A DNA stretch of 64,000 bases from Legionella sp. PC1000. Lineage in GTDB: Bacteria; Pseudomonadota; Gammaproteobacteria; Legionellales; Legionellaceae. The DNA is taken from assembly GCF_014109805.1 (NCBI RefSeq), contig NZ_CP059401.1, positions 1 through 64,000 of the forward strand, in the 5' to 3' direction. The stretch's first letter is position 1; each line of letters begins with the position of its first letter. A model generated the notes under the pieces. It searched no databases. It was not told where the DNA came from and was given only the letters and a program-made list of their open reading frames with translations. This document shows positions 49,562 through 58,028 of the stretch, one piece after another. The translations under genes were made by a program, and so were the position numbers.

Positions 49562-49759
49562 CTAGTTAACTGAAACTACATGTGTTTCACATGCAAATAA
49601 GTCATACCGAATATTTGAATTATCGATGGCTAATTCTTTAATTAACTGTTCTCTTATTGAATTATTATTTAAGTTCTTTTGGTTTAATTTATTTAAAATT
49701 TGATTGGCATCACTCAATGGCTCATATGCCATTTTTTCTAACATATATATTAGAGACAT
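49562..49759 (-). CDS. Candidate borosin precursor peptide
   Basis: 65 residues with a very strong ribosome site (GGAGGAAAAATG). The first ~50 residues are predicted helical (LIYMLEKMAYEPLSDANQIL and IREQLIKELAI), suited to a recognition domain. The last ~14 (YDLFACETHVVSVN) are beta-branched and unlike the leader, as expected of a methylated core. It lies between the exporter and the methyltransferase, spaced 28 and 13 bp. Assignment rests on position, size and composition; I did not find clear identity with the Shewanella precursor SonA. Confidence 0.65.
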   Translation of the reverse strand: MSLIYMLEKMAYEPLSDANQILNKLNQKNLNNNSIREQLIKELAIDNSNIRYDLFACETHVVSVN

Positions 49760-49787
49760 TTTTCCTCCACTGTCTTATTTGTCATAG

Positions 49788-51038
49788 CTAATTTGGTGTA
49801 GCACTGTTAAACCGGTTTACTTCAACTGTGTATCTATAGCTTTGGCTTATTATCAAACATAACAGAAGGCCGGATAAACCCAAAATACCACAGAACTCCC
49901 ATACCATCATATTCCCATATTTTTGGGCTGCCCAGCCAGAAAAAATAGGACCCATAAAACCACTTCCAAGAAATACTGCTCGCCATAATCCTAAAGCAAA
50001 ACCTTCCCTACCGTGATCGAATAGAGAAATAATAATGCTTTTAGATATTGGTGAGTATAGCATTTCTCCCAAGGTCAAAAAAATCAATGAAAATACTGTC
50101 ATCCAAAAAGATGAAGAAAGTCCAAAAAATAAATATCCTGTACCTATAATAAATGCTCCAAATCCCATAACTATAATATTATCTTTATTTTTTAATCGAT
50201 TAACTAAAAATGGCTGCAATAAAAAAATTATCCAAGGATTAATCGATGCAACTAAAACTGATACCCCATTATCTCCAAACCTCTGTTCTATTGTTGGTGC
50301 ATAAATAACTTTTATCATTGAGAAAATTAAACCTACAAGAATTACGGAGAATAATATGCCTAATAATATTTTGTAGTTTTTAGGCTTACATAATCCACTC
50401 TTATTAAGAGTCTGAGGTGGTGAGAATATGTCAATGTGTTTTATACAATATGCAAATATACCCAAAACGCATAGGCAGATGCTTGTGAATATTAAAATAT
50501 AGTCAATTTGCTCTACACCAAGGCTAATTAGTACGTAAGCGCTTATAGAAAAACTTAAATTAAATATTGCCAGCTCCAAATTTATCAGTTTTAATTTCAT
50601 GCCGGGATCATTTTTTGCGGTTCTAATAAAACTGGATAAATTACTAGTAGACAATAAGTTGGTTAATAGTCCAATGCATAGCATCATAATTTTTAATTCA
50701 AAAACATCGCGCGTATTTAATAGCGATAAAAACCCAATTCCAAGGAATATGCTGCTTATGCTGGCGATTTTTAATGATGAGTATTTTAAAGTTAAAGACC
50801 CACCAATTAATGATCCTATAAAGCTGCCCACATAATATAGGGATACAGTTTCGCCAATTAAAAAAGGTTCGAAATGTCGAACTTTTGTAAAATATACGGA
50901 TATATTTAAGCATAAGGAAGAGACAAATGTATCCATCAATATCAGAGGTAAAATTAACCACGCCAATAATGGAATAGAAACGTAATTACCTAAAAACTCT
51001 TTAGTCGTAGATTTAATTTGCTTCGAAATCAATTTCAC
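49788..51038 (-). CDS. MFS transporter of the borosin-like locus
   Basis: 416 residues with 12 predicted membrane helices and the loop 2-3 region GGSLTLKYSSLKIAS of the major facilitator superfamily. TM5 has a weak antiporter-like stretch. It is first in a three-gene unit (exporter, peptide, methyltransferase) and is therefore a plausible exporter of the product or a self-protection pump. The gene is very AT-rich. Substrate unknown. Confidence 0.75.
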   Translation of the reverse strand: MKLISKQIKSTTKEFLGNYVSIPLLAWLILPLILMDTFVSSLCLNISVYFTKVRHFEPFLIGETVSLYYVGSFIGSLIGGSLTLKYSSLKIASISSIFLGIGFLSLLNTRDVFELKIMMLCIGLLTNLLSTSNLSSFIRTAKNDPGMKLKLINLELAIFNLSFSISAYVLISLGVEQIDYILIFTSICLCVLGIFAYCIKHIDIFSPPQTLNKSGLCKPKNYKILLGILFSVILVGLIFSMIKVIYAPTIEQRFGDNGVSVLVASINPWIIFLLQPFLVNRLKNKDNIIVMGFGAFIIGTGYLFFGLSSSFWMTVFSLIFLTLGEMLYSPISKSIIISLFDHGREGFALGLWRAVFLGSGFMGPIFSGWAAQKYGNMMVWEFCGILGLSGLLLCLIISQSYRYTVEVNRFNSATPN

Positions 51039-51221
51039 TGCGGTCCATTAATAAATCATTGGGGTTATGATTTTAGCAAATATGCGTTGCAATTGCGATT
51101 TGTACTATAACTATTCTTTGGCCTTCTATGCTTCCAAGTTAGTATATTCATATTAATTAATATTTAATCTCATGAATATTTTAGTAAGAGATTTCAGTTT
51201 TCTATTGGATAACCCAGGTGA

Positions 51222-51256
51222 AATCATTATGCAATCAATTTGATTTCATAATGATT
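51222..51256. promoter_or_regulatory. 35-bp imperfect palindrome
   Basis: AATCATTATGCAATCAA pairs with TTGATTTCATAATGATT: 17-nt arms, one mismatch, in the gap 51039-51922. It contains the GCAATCA motif also found around parA. It lies 184 bp upstream of the MFS start and may be an operator or an outlying par site. Confidence 0.5.
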
Positions 51257-51483
51257 GTTATTCACTGTATTTTGCAAGCATTTCTTAGTTGTTGTAGGAA
51301 TGAAATTTATATATTTCTATTTTATTAAATAATCAGAGATTTTTTGTTCTGGTAAGTATGGTGTGATGAAATAGATTTGCCTCTTAATCAGAACAATACT
51401 AATACTAATGCACTATTGAGAAATCTAAAAATGATATTTGGTGTTGCGTAGTCCATGATGCGCAACTGATTTGATATGATTAT

Positions 51484-51863
51484 GCAATCACATTGATATC
51501 AAAAAGCATTCGAAATGCATGCGTATTGCCATGACTATGATCGTGTTTTATGTGCTCCACTTTGTTTTATTCACTGCAATGAATTTTTTACGAGACTTCT
51601 AGTAGGATAAAAGGTGTTTATTCTTTTTTCTAGATAAACGGGTAGAAGTTGTATTCATAATCATGTGGCTAATCTTTGTTATTATAAGGTTGCAATTTGA
51701 TTGCATTAATATTGCAATTTGATTGCTTTATTCATTCGCTTATATAATGAAAAAAATATATCTATCCTGTATTTTATTGGCTGATTTTTGGGCGCGTCAA
51801 TAATAGTCCCTCATCTTATATCAGATAACTATTATGCAATCATTGCGCAATCAAATTGATTGC
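51484..51863. repeat. GCAATCA repeat cluster upstream of parA (centromere/operator candidate)
   Basis: GCAATCA or its complement occurs at 51484, in two direct copies of GCAATTTGATTGC (51692-51704 and 51714-51726), at 51836, and as the palindrome GCAATCAA-A-TTGATTGC (51847-51863), 60 bp before parA. More copies follow the operon. The gap 51039-51922 has no gene. Confidence 0.65.
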
Positions 51864-51922
51864 TATATGATATCGTTATGATTCATTAAATGATTCTTCA
51901 AATTTAAAATAAGGAGTGACAA

Positions 51923-52564
51923 ATGATTCTGCTAATAGGCGGGGAAAAGGGTGGAACCGGAAAAACAACCATATCTACTAATCTTGCGGCTCTTCGGGCA
52001 TTAGATGGTCGTGATGTGTTGCTTGTTGATACAGATCCTCAAAAAACGGCTAGTTTTTGGAGTTTAACTAGAGATGAACATAATACATCACCTAGAGTTA
52101 CTACTATTCAAAAATTTGACAATGTTAAAAAAGAAATTCTAGCCTTGAAGAGTAAATTTGACGATATCATTATTGATGCTGGCGGACGAGATTCAGTGGA
52201 ACTGAGAACCTCGTTGTTAGTTGCAGATAAAGCTGTATTTCCCTTGAGGGCATCACAATTCGATTTATGGACTTTAGCCAAAATTAATACTCATGTGAAT
52301 GATGCAAGAGCAATTAACGAAGGATTGAAAGCATTTGTAATGATAAACCAGGCATCGTCAAATCCCTCAGTTAAAGAGGGTGAGGAAGCAGAAGGATTTC
52401 TGGATGACTTTGAGGAGCTAACTTTACTTAATACTACCATAACAGAACGAATAGCATTTAGAAAAGCTGCCATCACCGGAAAAAGCGTTAAAGAGTTATT
52501 GCCTGAAGACAAGAAGGCGTCAAGTGAAATTTTATCTCTTTACGAGGAGATTTTTAATGTCTAA
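51923..52564 (+). CDS. parA: ParA-family plasmid partition ATPase
   Basis: 213 residues, the short type-Ib form without an N-terminal DNA-binding domain. Deviant Walker A GGEKGGTGKTT at residues 6-16, switch I LLVDTDPQKTA, and DDIIIDAGGRD. GGAG precedes the ATG. It should move plasmid copies apart with the small partner gene, which overlaps its 3' end by 8 bp. Confidence 0.9.
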   Translation: MILLIGGEKGGTGKTTISTNLAALRALDGRDVLLVDTDPQKTASFWSLTRDEHNTSPRVTTIQKFDNVKKEILALKSKFDDIIIDAGGRDSVELRTSLLVADKAVFPLRASQFDLWTLAKINTHVNDARAINEGLKAFVMINQASSNPSVKEGEEAEGFLDDFEELTLLNTTITERIAFRKAAITGKSVKELLPEDKKASSEILSLYEEIFNV

Positions 52565-52838
52565 TAAGCCCACTTTTAAAAGACCCCCTTTGTCTCAGGA
52601 AGAAAAAGAAAGGAAGGAGCGAGAGTTTTTAAGTTTTGATAAAGGACAATCTCAAGAAAGTGAAATAAAAAGATCAGGAAAAGAGCCAACTAAAACCTTG
52701 TACTTGAGAGCGCCTGAAAGTTATTGGAATGATATTCAAGAAATTATGAATATGACAGGACTTTCTATGAATGCCGTTTGTCTTGAATTGTTAAGGCCAG
52801 CCATTAGGAAAAAATTAAGAGAGTTGAAAGAAGAATAA
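52557..52838 (+). CDS. ParG-like ribbon-helix-helix centromere-binding protein
   Basis: 93 residues from ATG 52557 (the longer in-frame start at 52524 lies within parA). A flexible basic/acidic N-terminus is followed by a ribbon-helix-helix-like end: TKTLYLRAPESYWNDIQEIM then LSMNAVCLELLRPAI. Partners of short ParA proteins have this form and bind repeats beside the operon, here probably GCAATCA. Confidence 0.75.
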   Translation: MSNKPTFKRPPLSQEEKERKEREFLSFDKGQSQESEIKRSGKEPTKTLYLRAPESYWNDIQEIMNMTGLSMNAVCLELLRPAIRKKLRELKEE

Positions 52839-52856
52839 TTTTTATATTAGTAAATT

Positions 52857-52902
52857 GCAATCATTATGCAATCAAAAAATAAATTTTATGCAATCAAATT
52901 GC
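52857..52902. repeat. GCAATCA repeats downstream of the par operon
   Basis: GCAATCA at 52857-52863 and 52868-52874, and GCAATCAAATTGC at 52890-52902, followed by AT-rich GCATAATGAT/TGATATCATTATGC near 52917-52946. With the upstream cluster they bracket parA and its partner. The gap 52839-53166 contains these, plus the repA antisense region. Confidence 0.6.
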
Positions 52903-53045
52903 TTTAATACTGAAAGCATAATGATAGCTATTTGATATCATTATGCTTTTTAAGCGCCAATGCAAACCAATTGACTTGTTCATTTGCATATGATTTCATC
53001 GGATAATAAATAATTAAGCGAAGAATATTATTGTAAAAATAGAAT

Positions 53046-53101
53046 AAAAAAAAAGCCCGTTGGAGCGGGCTTTCCGGTTAACGCTAAAGTATAACCTGAA
53101 C
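53046..53101 (-). ncRNA. Predicted antisense RNA controlling repA
   Basis: On the minus strand a promoter TTGACT (53136-53131), 17-bp spacer, TAAGAT (53113-53108) is followed ~60 nt later by a textbook terminator: stem GCCCG/CGGGC extended by A/T pairs (53052-53059 with 53066-53073), loop CUCCAA, then a run of nine U. The predicted start is near 53101. The opposite strand, the repA leader, presents loop UUGGAG, beginning with a UUGG (YUNR) motif. This is the arrangement of CopA/RNAI antisense control in IncFII, IncI and IncL/M plasmids. Confidence 0.7.
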
Positions 53102-53120
53102 AAATATATCTTAGCGTTAA
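53078..53120 (+). promoter_or_regulatory. Inverted repeat in the repA leader
   Basis: TTAACGCTAA (53078-53087) and TTAGCGTTAA (53111-53120) form a perfect 10-bp inverted repeat around a 23-nt loop, just 5' of repA and overlapping the antisense promoter. It could form a leader stem that controls repA translation. Confidence 0.5.
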
Positions 53121-53166
53121 GTAATTGATTAGTCAACAATTAGCTACCGCTAAGGATATTACACGC

Positions 53167-54009
53167 ATGCAAGAAAGTGCGTTAGTGATGGATTGCATTG
53201 ATTTCATTAAGAAATCAACAGACACAAACTACAGCTCTAGAAGGGCAGGGGTGGTGCGTCAGGGTAACTGGTGCGGCCATGATCCTGAGTCCCCGCGTTT
53301 TTTTCAAAAGCCACAGGAACATAAGGATCGCCCCAAAATAATTACTTGGGCGATTGATGCCTGGCGGCGTTACTATGGGCTACCCACCTCCTATTTTAAA
53401 GAAATCCGTATGCGCCGCAACTCAACGCGCCAGCAGCGCTCTGAGGCGCGTGAAGCTTTGGCAAGTATAGCTCAGGTCTTATTACATTACACAGAACTGG
53501 CAAGCCTTAGAGTGGGTGTACCTCATGCAAGTGAAGGATTTCGCTCCCTTACCATCGAATTTCTTGCTGATAAGGCAGGAATTGGTTTAAAGCGAGCACA
53601 ACGCGCTATTAAATTACTGGTGCGTGCAGGCTATTTAAAAATGATCGAGCGTTTTGATGTCAAACTAGAGGAAGGCAAAGAGCGTTTTATTGGTCTTGCT
53701 GCGGTAAAATGCCTAACGCCCGCCTTTTTTAAAGCATGCAACATTAATCTGCAGGCTCTGTCTGCACAACGCGCTCTTGCGCGTAAACGGCTTAATAAGA
53801 AGCGAAGCACTTTTATTGCCAATGCTCAGGAGTCTCAGGCTGCCGCACGTAATATTCTTGATTTTATAGCTCCCCAAGGGAATGCTAAAACCCATCTTGA
53901 TGCGATGAAGGGCATGCTTAAGGGAGAGCAAAACACTGAAGAGCGGTTGCGCGAAAAAGAACGCAGACGAAGAGAATCCCTTGAGCGCCGCCACAAATTG
54001 CGGGAGTAG
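53167..54009 (+). CDS. repA: Replication initiator RepA (IncFII RepA-like)
   Basis: 280 residues from ATG 53167 (AAGGA 10 bp upstream); a TTG at 53125 would add 14 residues. A winged-helix segment FRSLTIEFLADKAGIGLKRA, then QRAIKLLVRAGYLKMIERFD, parallels IncFII RepA (SITTLAIECG...RATRALTFLSELGLI). The C-terminus is long, helical and Arg/Lys-rich (REKERRRRESLERRHKLRE). It binds the origin downstream and starts replication. The upstream antisense RNA sets copy number. Confidence 0.8.
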   Translation: MQESALVMDCIDFIKKSTDTNYSSRRAGVVRQGNWCGHDPESPRFFQKPQEHKDRPKIITWAIDAWRRYYGLPTSYFKEIRMRRNSTRQQRSEAREALASIAQVLLHYTELASLRVGVPHASEGFRSLTIEFLADKAGIGLKRAQRAIKLLVRAGYLKMIERFDVKLEEGKERFIGLAAVKCLTPAFFKACNINLQALSAQRALARKRLNKKRSTFIANAQESQAAARNILDFIAPQGNAKTHLDAMKGMLKGEQNTEERLREKERRRRESLERRHKLRE

Positions 54010-54296
54010 GGCGCTGCAACTTACTTCAACACCCTTACCCTTGTTATTTTAGAGATACCCCTCTATACCCCCAACACCACTAAAATACCTCACAAACTCT
54101 GATTTTTATCATTATCTATAATTAGAGTAGGAAAAGAGCATTCATTACCTGAAAAACATGTGAATTACATGGAATAAACTACCATGGTTAATAAAATCCA
54201 CTGTATATATTTTGTCATAATGACATTTAAGTGTCTTATAGAATAGCTTTTAAGTGTCCGCTCTTACTTATAGTCCCGTTTAAACCTTCTTGAATA

Positions 54297-54712
54297 TTAT
54301 CCACAAGAAGATTCTGTGGATAATTAATAATAAGGAATTCGCTACGCTCATCAATCATTTCATCTTATTAAAAGGAATTGGCCTATGGCCAATAATCAAA
54401 TAAAAAAACAAACAAAGCAATAATTAAAGATCGATTGCCTCATCACTCATCACTCAATCGCAATAAAAGATAACTCCGCATTTTATTAAGAACAATGACT
54501 ACTCACTCGCAAGCTCGCTCCGTTCCTCATTGTTCTTAATAAAATACTCCGTTATTTTTATTTTTGCGACTGAGCGATGAATGACGAGGCACAAATCTAA
54601 ATCTTTCTTTTAAACTGCTTTAAATGAATTCGCTTCGCTCATAACTATTAAATGCTCCTAAGCTCCAAAATCAAAGGCAGGTGGGTAAAATTCGAACATA
54701 CCTTTATCCACA
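54297..54712. other. oriV: Probable replication origin (oriV): DnaA boxes and inverted repeats
   Basis: Three perfect DnaA boxes: TTATCCACA at 54297-54305, its complement TGTGGATAA at 54315-54323, and TTATCCACA at 54704-54712. Between them is a long inverted repeat (54437-54498 with 54527-54590, inner 19 bp ATTTTATTAAGAACAATGA perfect) and a 17-bp direct repeat GAATTCGCTaCGCTCAT (54335-54351, 54626-54642, one mismatch). It lies directly after repA, where IncFII-type origins are found. The gap 54010-55046 has no gene; copies of AATGTATCAAC near 54916 and 54971 may be operators of the next gene. Confidence 0.7.
54437..54590. repeat. Long imperfect inverted repeat in oriV region
   Basis: Left arm 54437-54498 (starts GCCTCATCACTCATC) and right arm 54527-54590 (complement starts GCCTCGTCATTCATC) pair over about 62 nt with few mismatches, around a 28-nt loop (54499-54526). 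The innermost ~19 bp are perfect. It could extrude as a cruciform or fold on single-stranded DNA. Confidence 0.85.
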
Positions 54713-55046
54713 TTTTTAGGGGATAACCATGTGAATAGATTGACTTAAGGCAATACCGATAAGGACTTAAGAACAAGGAGAAAGTGTACTCAATGAGAGT
54801 AATAGTTAAATGAAATAGTAATTAACTATTTCATTCGAACGCTATTTTTAAGATTAAAAGTTAAACATGACCCTTTTTTACCAAGATCCCGGCCGGGGGG
54901 CTAATTGATATAATCAATGTATCAACAGATGGTAAATACAAACAGGTGTAAAACCCAAATTAAACATATCTAATGTATCAACTATTGATAAATTCAATGG
55001 TTATCAATAAACTGCCTTCAATAATTACTATAGAACTTTATAAACT

Positions 55047-56360
55047 ATGGCCAATAAAAAACGCAAAGTATCCCTGGATGACTATGTATCTTGTTATCAC
55101 TATTTTGAACGTGCCATTCAAAATAATCGATTTATGACTGAAGAGACGAACAATTCGGTGAAAATAAAAGCAATCCAAGCCTTTGCTGAATTCAAAAACA
55201 CGGCGCATGATGAAGAAACAGTACGCTTGTTTCAATTATGGCTTGATGAATTCGTAGATCCTCAAGCTTTTAGTCGCTGTTATCGTGCTCTGAATCAAAA
55301 AAAATATCTGGTCGAGAAAACTCTGCGTACTATCACCATCAGTGATGAAGCGTATAACGCTTTAAAAGACCTCGCACATCAAAAAAATATCAGTCTCTCA
55401 CAGGCGATAGTGGATGGCTGTACCGTACTGCGAGACAAAAATACTGAATCAATTAGACCATCGATAAACACGGACACATTAAAACCTAGTAACATCAATC
55501 CAAAACCAACTGGTTTGTCAATCCCAGTGATAACATCAGTAGCTCTTGGCAACACCAATGTCATTTCCTTGTTTGGTGATGAACTTGATAAGTCATCAGA
55601 CGAGGAAGAGTCAGACACTGAGTTTGATTTCTTTGATTTTGAAGAAGTACGCGAATGGCCACGTAAACCCGAGGGCTATGATTTTAGAACCAATGAGTCC
55701 TATAAAAAATACCGCAAATATATTGAGCGTCTTACTATTAAAAAACCAGACGAAAAATTACTGGACACCTTTAATAAAACGATTAATTATTACCTAACCG
55801 AAGACAATTGCCACCAGATTGGACCACATCTGCTTTCAATCCGTCATGAACTCTTAAATCAAAAACTCTTTTCTCAAAAGTTTAATCCTGAACTCTTTGA
55901 GATCAGTAAGGGGTTTAACGTAGGTAATCTCACCATGGATGATTACGAGGATGAACTGATTTTTCTTTTAGGATACATCTTTGGCTGTACCACGGCCTCC
56001 ATTACCGCAGGAAATAGACAACCTACCGTGTTTGCAGGTCACCCAAACCATGTTCAGCTGGCTTACAAAACCTTCCATTACCTTGATGCCTTCTTGAACG
56101 ATGAAGTGAAGTCCTTTGCCGCACGGTGTCATAAAAACACCAAAAGAAAAAATCGAACTACCCGTGCAAAATGGCATGGATGCCACCTGGTCGGAGTGAT
56201 GCTGAACTCTATTATTGATGATGAAGAAGACTATATGTTGTTACCCCAATCAGAATATGAACAATTGTCTCAATATTCCTTTAAAAAAGTGCATGAGTAT
56301 TTTGATGAAAACGAACCGCTTGGTGGTTGGTGGGATCCAAAAAAACATCCATTTAGATAA
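55047..56360 (+). CDS. Plasmid-core protein with DUF2786-like C-terminus, unknown
   Basis: 437 residues. The N-terminal part includes a ribbon-helix-helix-like segment (LRTITISDEAYNALKDLAHQ). An acidic linker follows (residues ~175-205, rich in Asp/Glu/Ser). The C-terminal domain has DELIFLLGYIFGCTTASITA, VFAGHPNHVQLAYKTFHYL and WHGCHLVGVMLNSI, which resembles DUF2786/DUF7168 proteins. It follows oriV in the same direction as repA and may act in replication or maintenance; this is inference only. Confidence 0.6.
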   Translation: MANKKRKVSLDDYVSCYHYFERAIQNNRFMTEETNNSVKIKAIQAFAEFKNTAHDEETVRLFQLWLDEFVDPQAFSRCYRALNQKKYLVEKTLRTITISDEAYNALKDLAHQKNISLSQAIVDGCTVLRDKNTESIRPSINTDTLKPSNINPKPTGLSIPVITSVALGNTNVISLFGDELDKSSDEEESDTEFDFFDFEEVREWPRKPEGYDFRTNESYKKYRKYIERLTIKKPDEKLLDTFNKTINYYLTEDNCHQIGPHLLSIRHELLNQKLFSQKFNPELFEISKGFNVGNLTMDDYEDELIFLLGYIFGCTTASITAGNRQPTVFAGHPNHVQLAYKTFHYLDAFLNDEVKSFAARCHKNTKRKNRTTRAKWHGCHLVGVMLNSIIDDEEDYMLLPQSEYEQLSQYSFKKVHEYFDENEPLGGWWDPKKHPFR

Positions 56361-56510
56361 CCTAAAGCCTGTAATATCATCAATAAAAGTGGGTCACTAA
56401 AAAAAGAATGACTGAACACAATTTATTCGATAGAATGACCAAGATTTAACCGTTCGAAGGAAAAGCACTCGGTTGATTGTTGTTTCAAACCAAATTAAGG
56501 AAACGTGGTA

Positions 56511-56633
56511 ATGAGTAACATTCTGAATATTAAAAATCAATTTTCCCCCTCAATAAGCAACCTTAAGACCTTATTTTCACGGTTTTTATACGCTGCTTCA
56601 AAAACCGCAGATACACCTCAATCCAATACGTAA
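56511..56633 (+). CDS. Short ORF, unknown
   Basis: 40 residues, MSNILNIKNQFSPSISNLKT onward, with TTAAGGAAACGTGGTA before the ATG. It lies in the 407-bp gap 56361-56767, which otherwise shows nothing. Weak support. Confidence 0.3.
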   Translation: MSNILNIKNQFSPSISNLKTLFSRFLYAASKTADTPQSNT

Positions 56634-56767
56634 AAAAGGTACTGGTAATTAACTCAATAATTAAGAGGTTATCCGTTACCCTGCTTATCGTAATCTTACT
56701 CTGATAATCAGGTGACACCATTTCGATTTAAAAAAAATGGATGACCCATTCGTTGTAAGGAAGAATC

Positions 56768-57982
56768 ATGTCGTATCAAAAAGTGGAACTTGAGTTGGCT
56801 TCTGATATCCATCAATCAGAAGACATGGAGCAGGACACTCGCGCTCAGAAAACAAAAAAAGATAAAGAACGTTTTGAGAAGATTGTAACGACTCAAAATA
56901 AAATACAGAAAATCAAGGTAGATCTGAATCAATTGATTCAAGCGATGAACCAAAATCCAAGTCTATTATCGAGGGCTGCCAATTTGTGGAATAAAATCCC
57001 TTTATGGCAAAAAATTACCGCAGGTGCAGTGCTTACCGTACCTCTTTTGTTGACTGGGCTCATGGCAAATCTTGCAGCCCTCATTACACTCAGTATTGTT
57101 ACAGCAATTGTTTATACAGCAAGCAGTTTCCTTCTTGATAATCATCAGAGTCAAAATACAGACAATAGCGAACAATTAAATGCAGGAATTTCAAGTCTTG
57201 TTGAGCTTCTGGATACGGTTATTTCAATTTTAGACCTCTTGCGCGAACAACTGGCTATTGAAATTGATGCATTTCAGAAAGAAAATGAACGTCTAACCGA
57301 GAGTGTTCAACAATTTTGTGAGCAAATTAAGACATTAAAGTCACAAATCAGTGAATTGAATGATACCGAAAAGGCACTGCGTGCAACTCAGATTGAACTC
57401 GAATTGACTGCCAAAACGCTTAAAGGCTCTATTGAGGAACAGTCTCAAGTTTTAGAAAACACTCAAAAGGAATTAGAGCAGGTTGTTCTGGCGTATAAAG
57501 ACAATCAGAATCAGCTATCTGATAAAATTAAAGAACTTGAAGACATTAAACTAAAAATGGGTAAAGAGGTTGACCAGGCACAATCGATTACCCTCGTTCT
57601 GAGAAGTACCGTGGAGGCCTTATCAAAAACGGTCATTGCAGATGAAGAACAAAGAACTTCATTTCAATTAAGACTCAATGAGTTTCTTACCAATAAAGAA
57701 AAAAGTTTTGATCAAGTTGCGGAACGAATATGTGAGGCCGAACGCAAACTCGCAGTGGTTACGAAACAATTAGAACAAAGCAATCAAAGGTATCGCACAT
57801 TGTTAGACAGGCAGGAACAACAGATTATTCGTCTGGAGCAACTGGATGCAGAACAATCCAATGAGGTGCAGGAGTTCAGTAATGAGGTTAAGCCAAGCCT
57901 TAATGGGTTTTATGCAATTAAAAAAGAACCTCCATTTTTTCCTGCTTCTACCCATAGGACACAGATGGTTGCTGTAGTATAA
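56768..57982 (+). CDS. Membrane-anchored coiled-coil protein
   Basis: 404 residues. Residues ~85-125 form a double hydrophobic hairpin (WQKITAGAVLTVPLLLTGLM and LAALITLSIVTAIVYTASSF). From ~150 to 375 the sequence is one long coiled coil (for example LKGSIEEQSQVLENTQKELE), so it should be an inner-membrane protein with a large cytosolic rod. GTAAGGAAGAATC precedes the ATG. Function unknown; it precedes a CsrA-like gene by 46 bp and may share its operon. Confidence 0.65.
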   Translation: MSYQKVELELASDIHQSEDMEQDTRAQKTKKDKERFEKIVTTQNKIQKIKVDLNQLIQAMNQNPSLLSRAANLWNKIPLWQKITAGAVLTVPLLLTGLMANLAALITLSIVTAIVYTASSFLLDNHQSQNTDNSEQLNAGISSLVELLDTVISILDLLREQLAIEIDAFQKENERLTESVQQFCEQIKTLKSQISELNDTEKALRATQIELELTAKTLKGSIEEQSQVLENTQKELEQVVLAYKDNQNQLSDKIKELEDIKLKMGKEVDQAQSITLVLRSTVEALSKTVIADEEQRTSFQLRLNEFLTNKEKSFDQVAERICEAERKLAVVTKQLEQSNQRYRTLLDRQEQQIIRLEQLDAEQSNEVQEFSNEVKPSLNGFYAIKKEPPFFPASTHRTQMVAVV

Positions 57983-58028
57983 CCGGTGTTTTTTTGCAAT
58001 TATTTTGAACTAAAACGAGTAAACCAAT

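Noticed and set aside
49788..51038. MFS gene as an antibiotic resistance pump
   Set aside because: No recognisable tetracycline or macrolide pump motif, and it is cotranscribed with the peptide and methyltransferase.
51484..52902. GCAATCA repeats as a CRISPR array
   Set aside because: Repeats are 7-17 bp, unevenly spaced, on both strands and around genes; no cas gene is present.
53060..53128. Leader peptide (22 codons from TTG) coupled to repA
   Set aside because: It lacks an ATG and a ribosome site and starts within the antisense terminator stem; support too weak.
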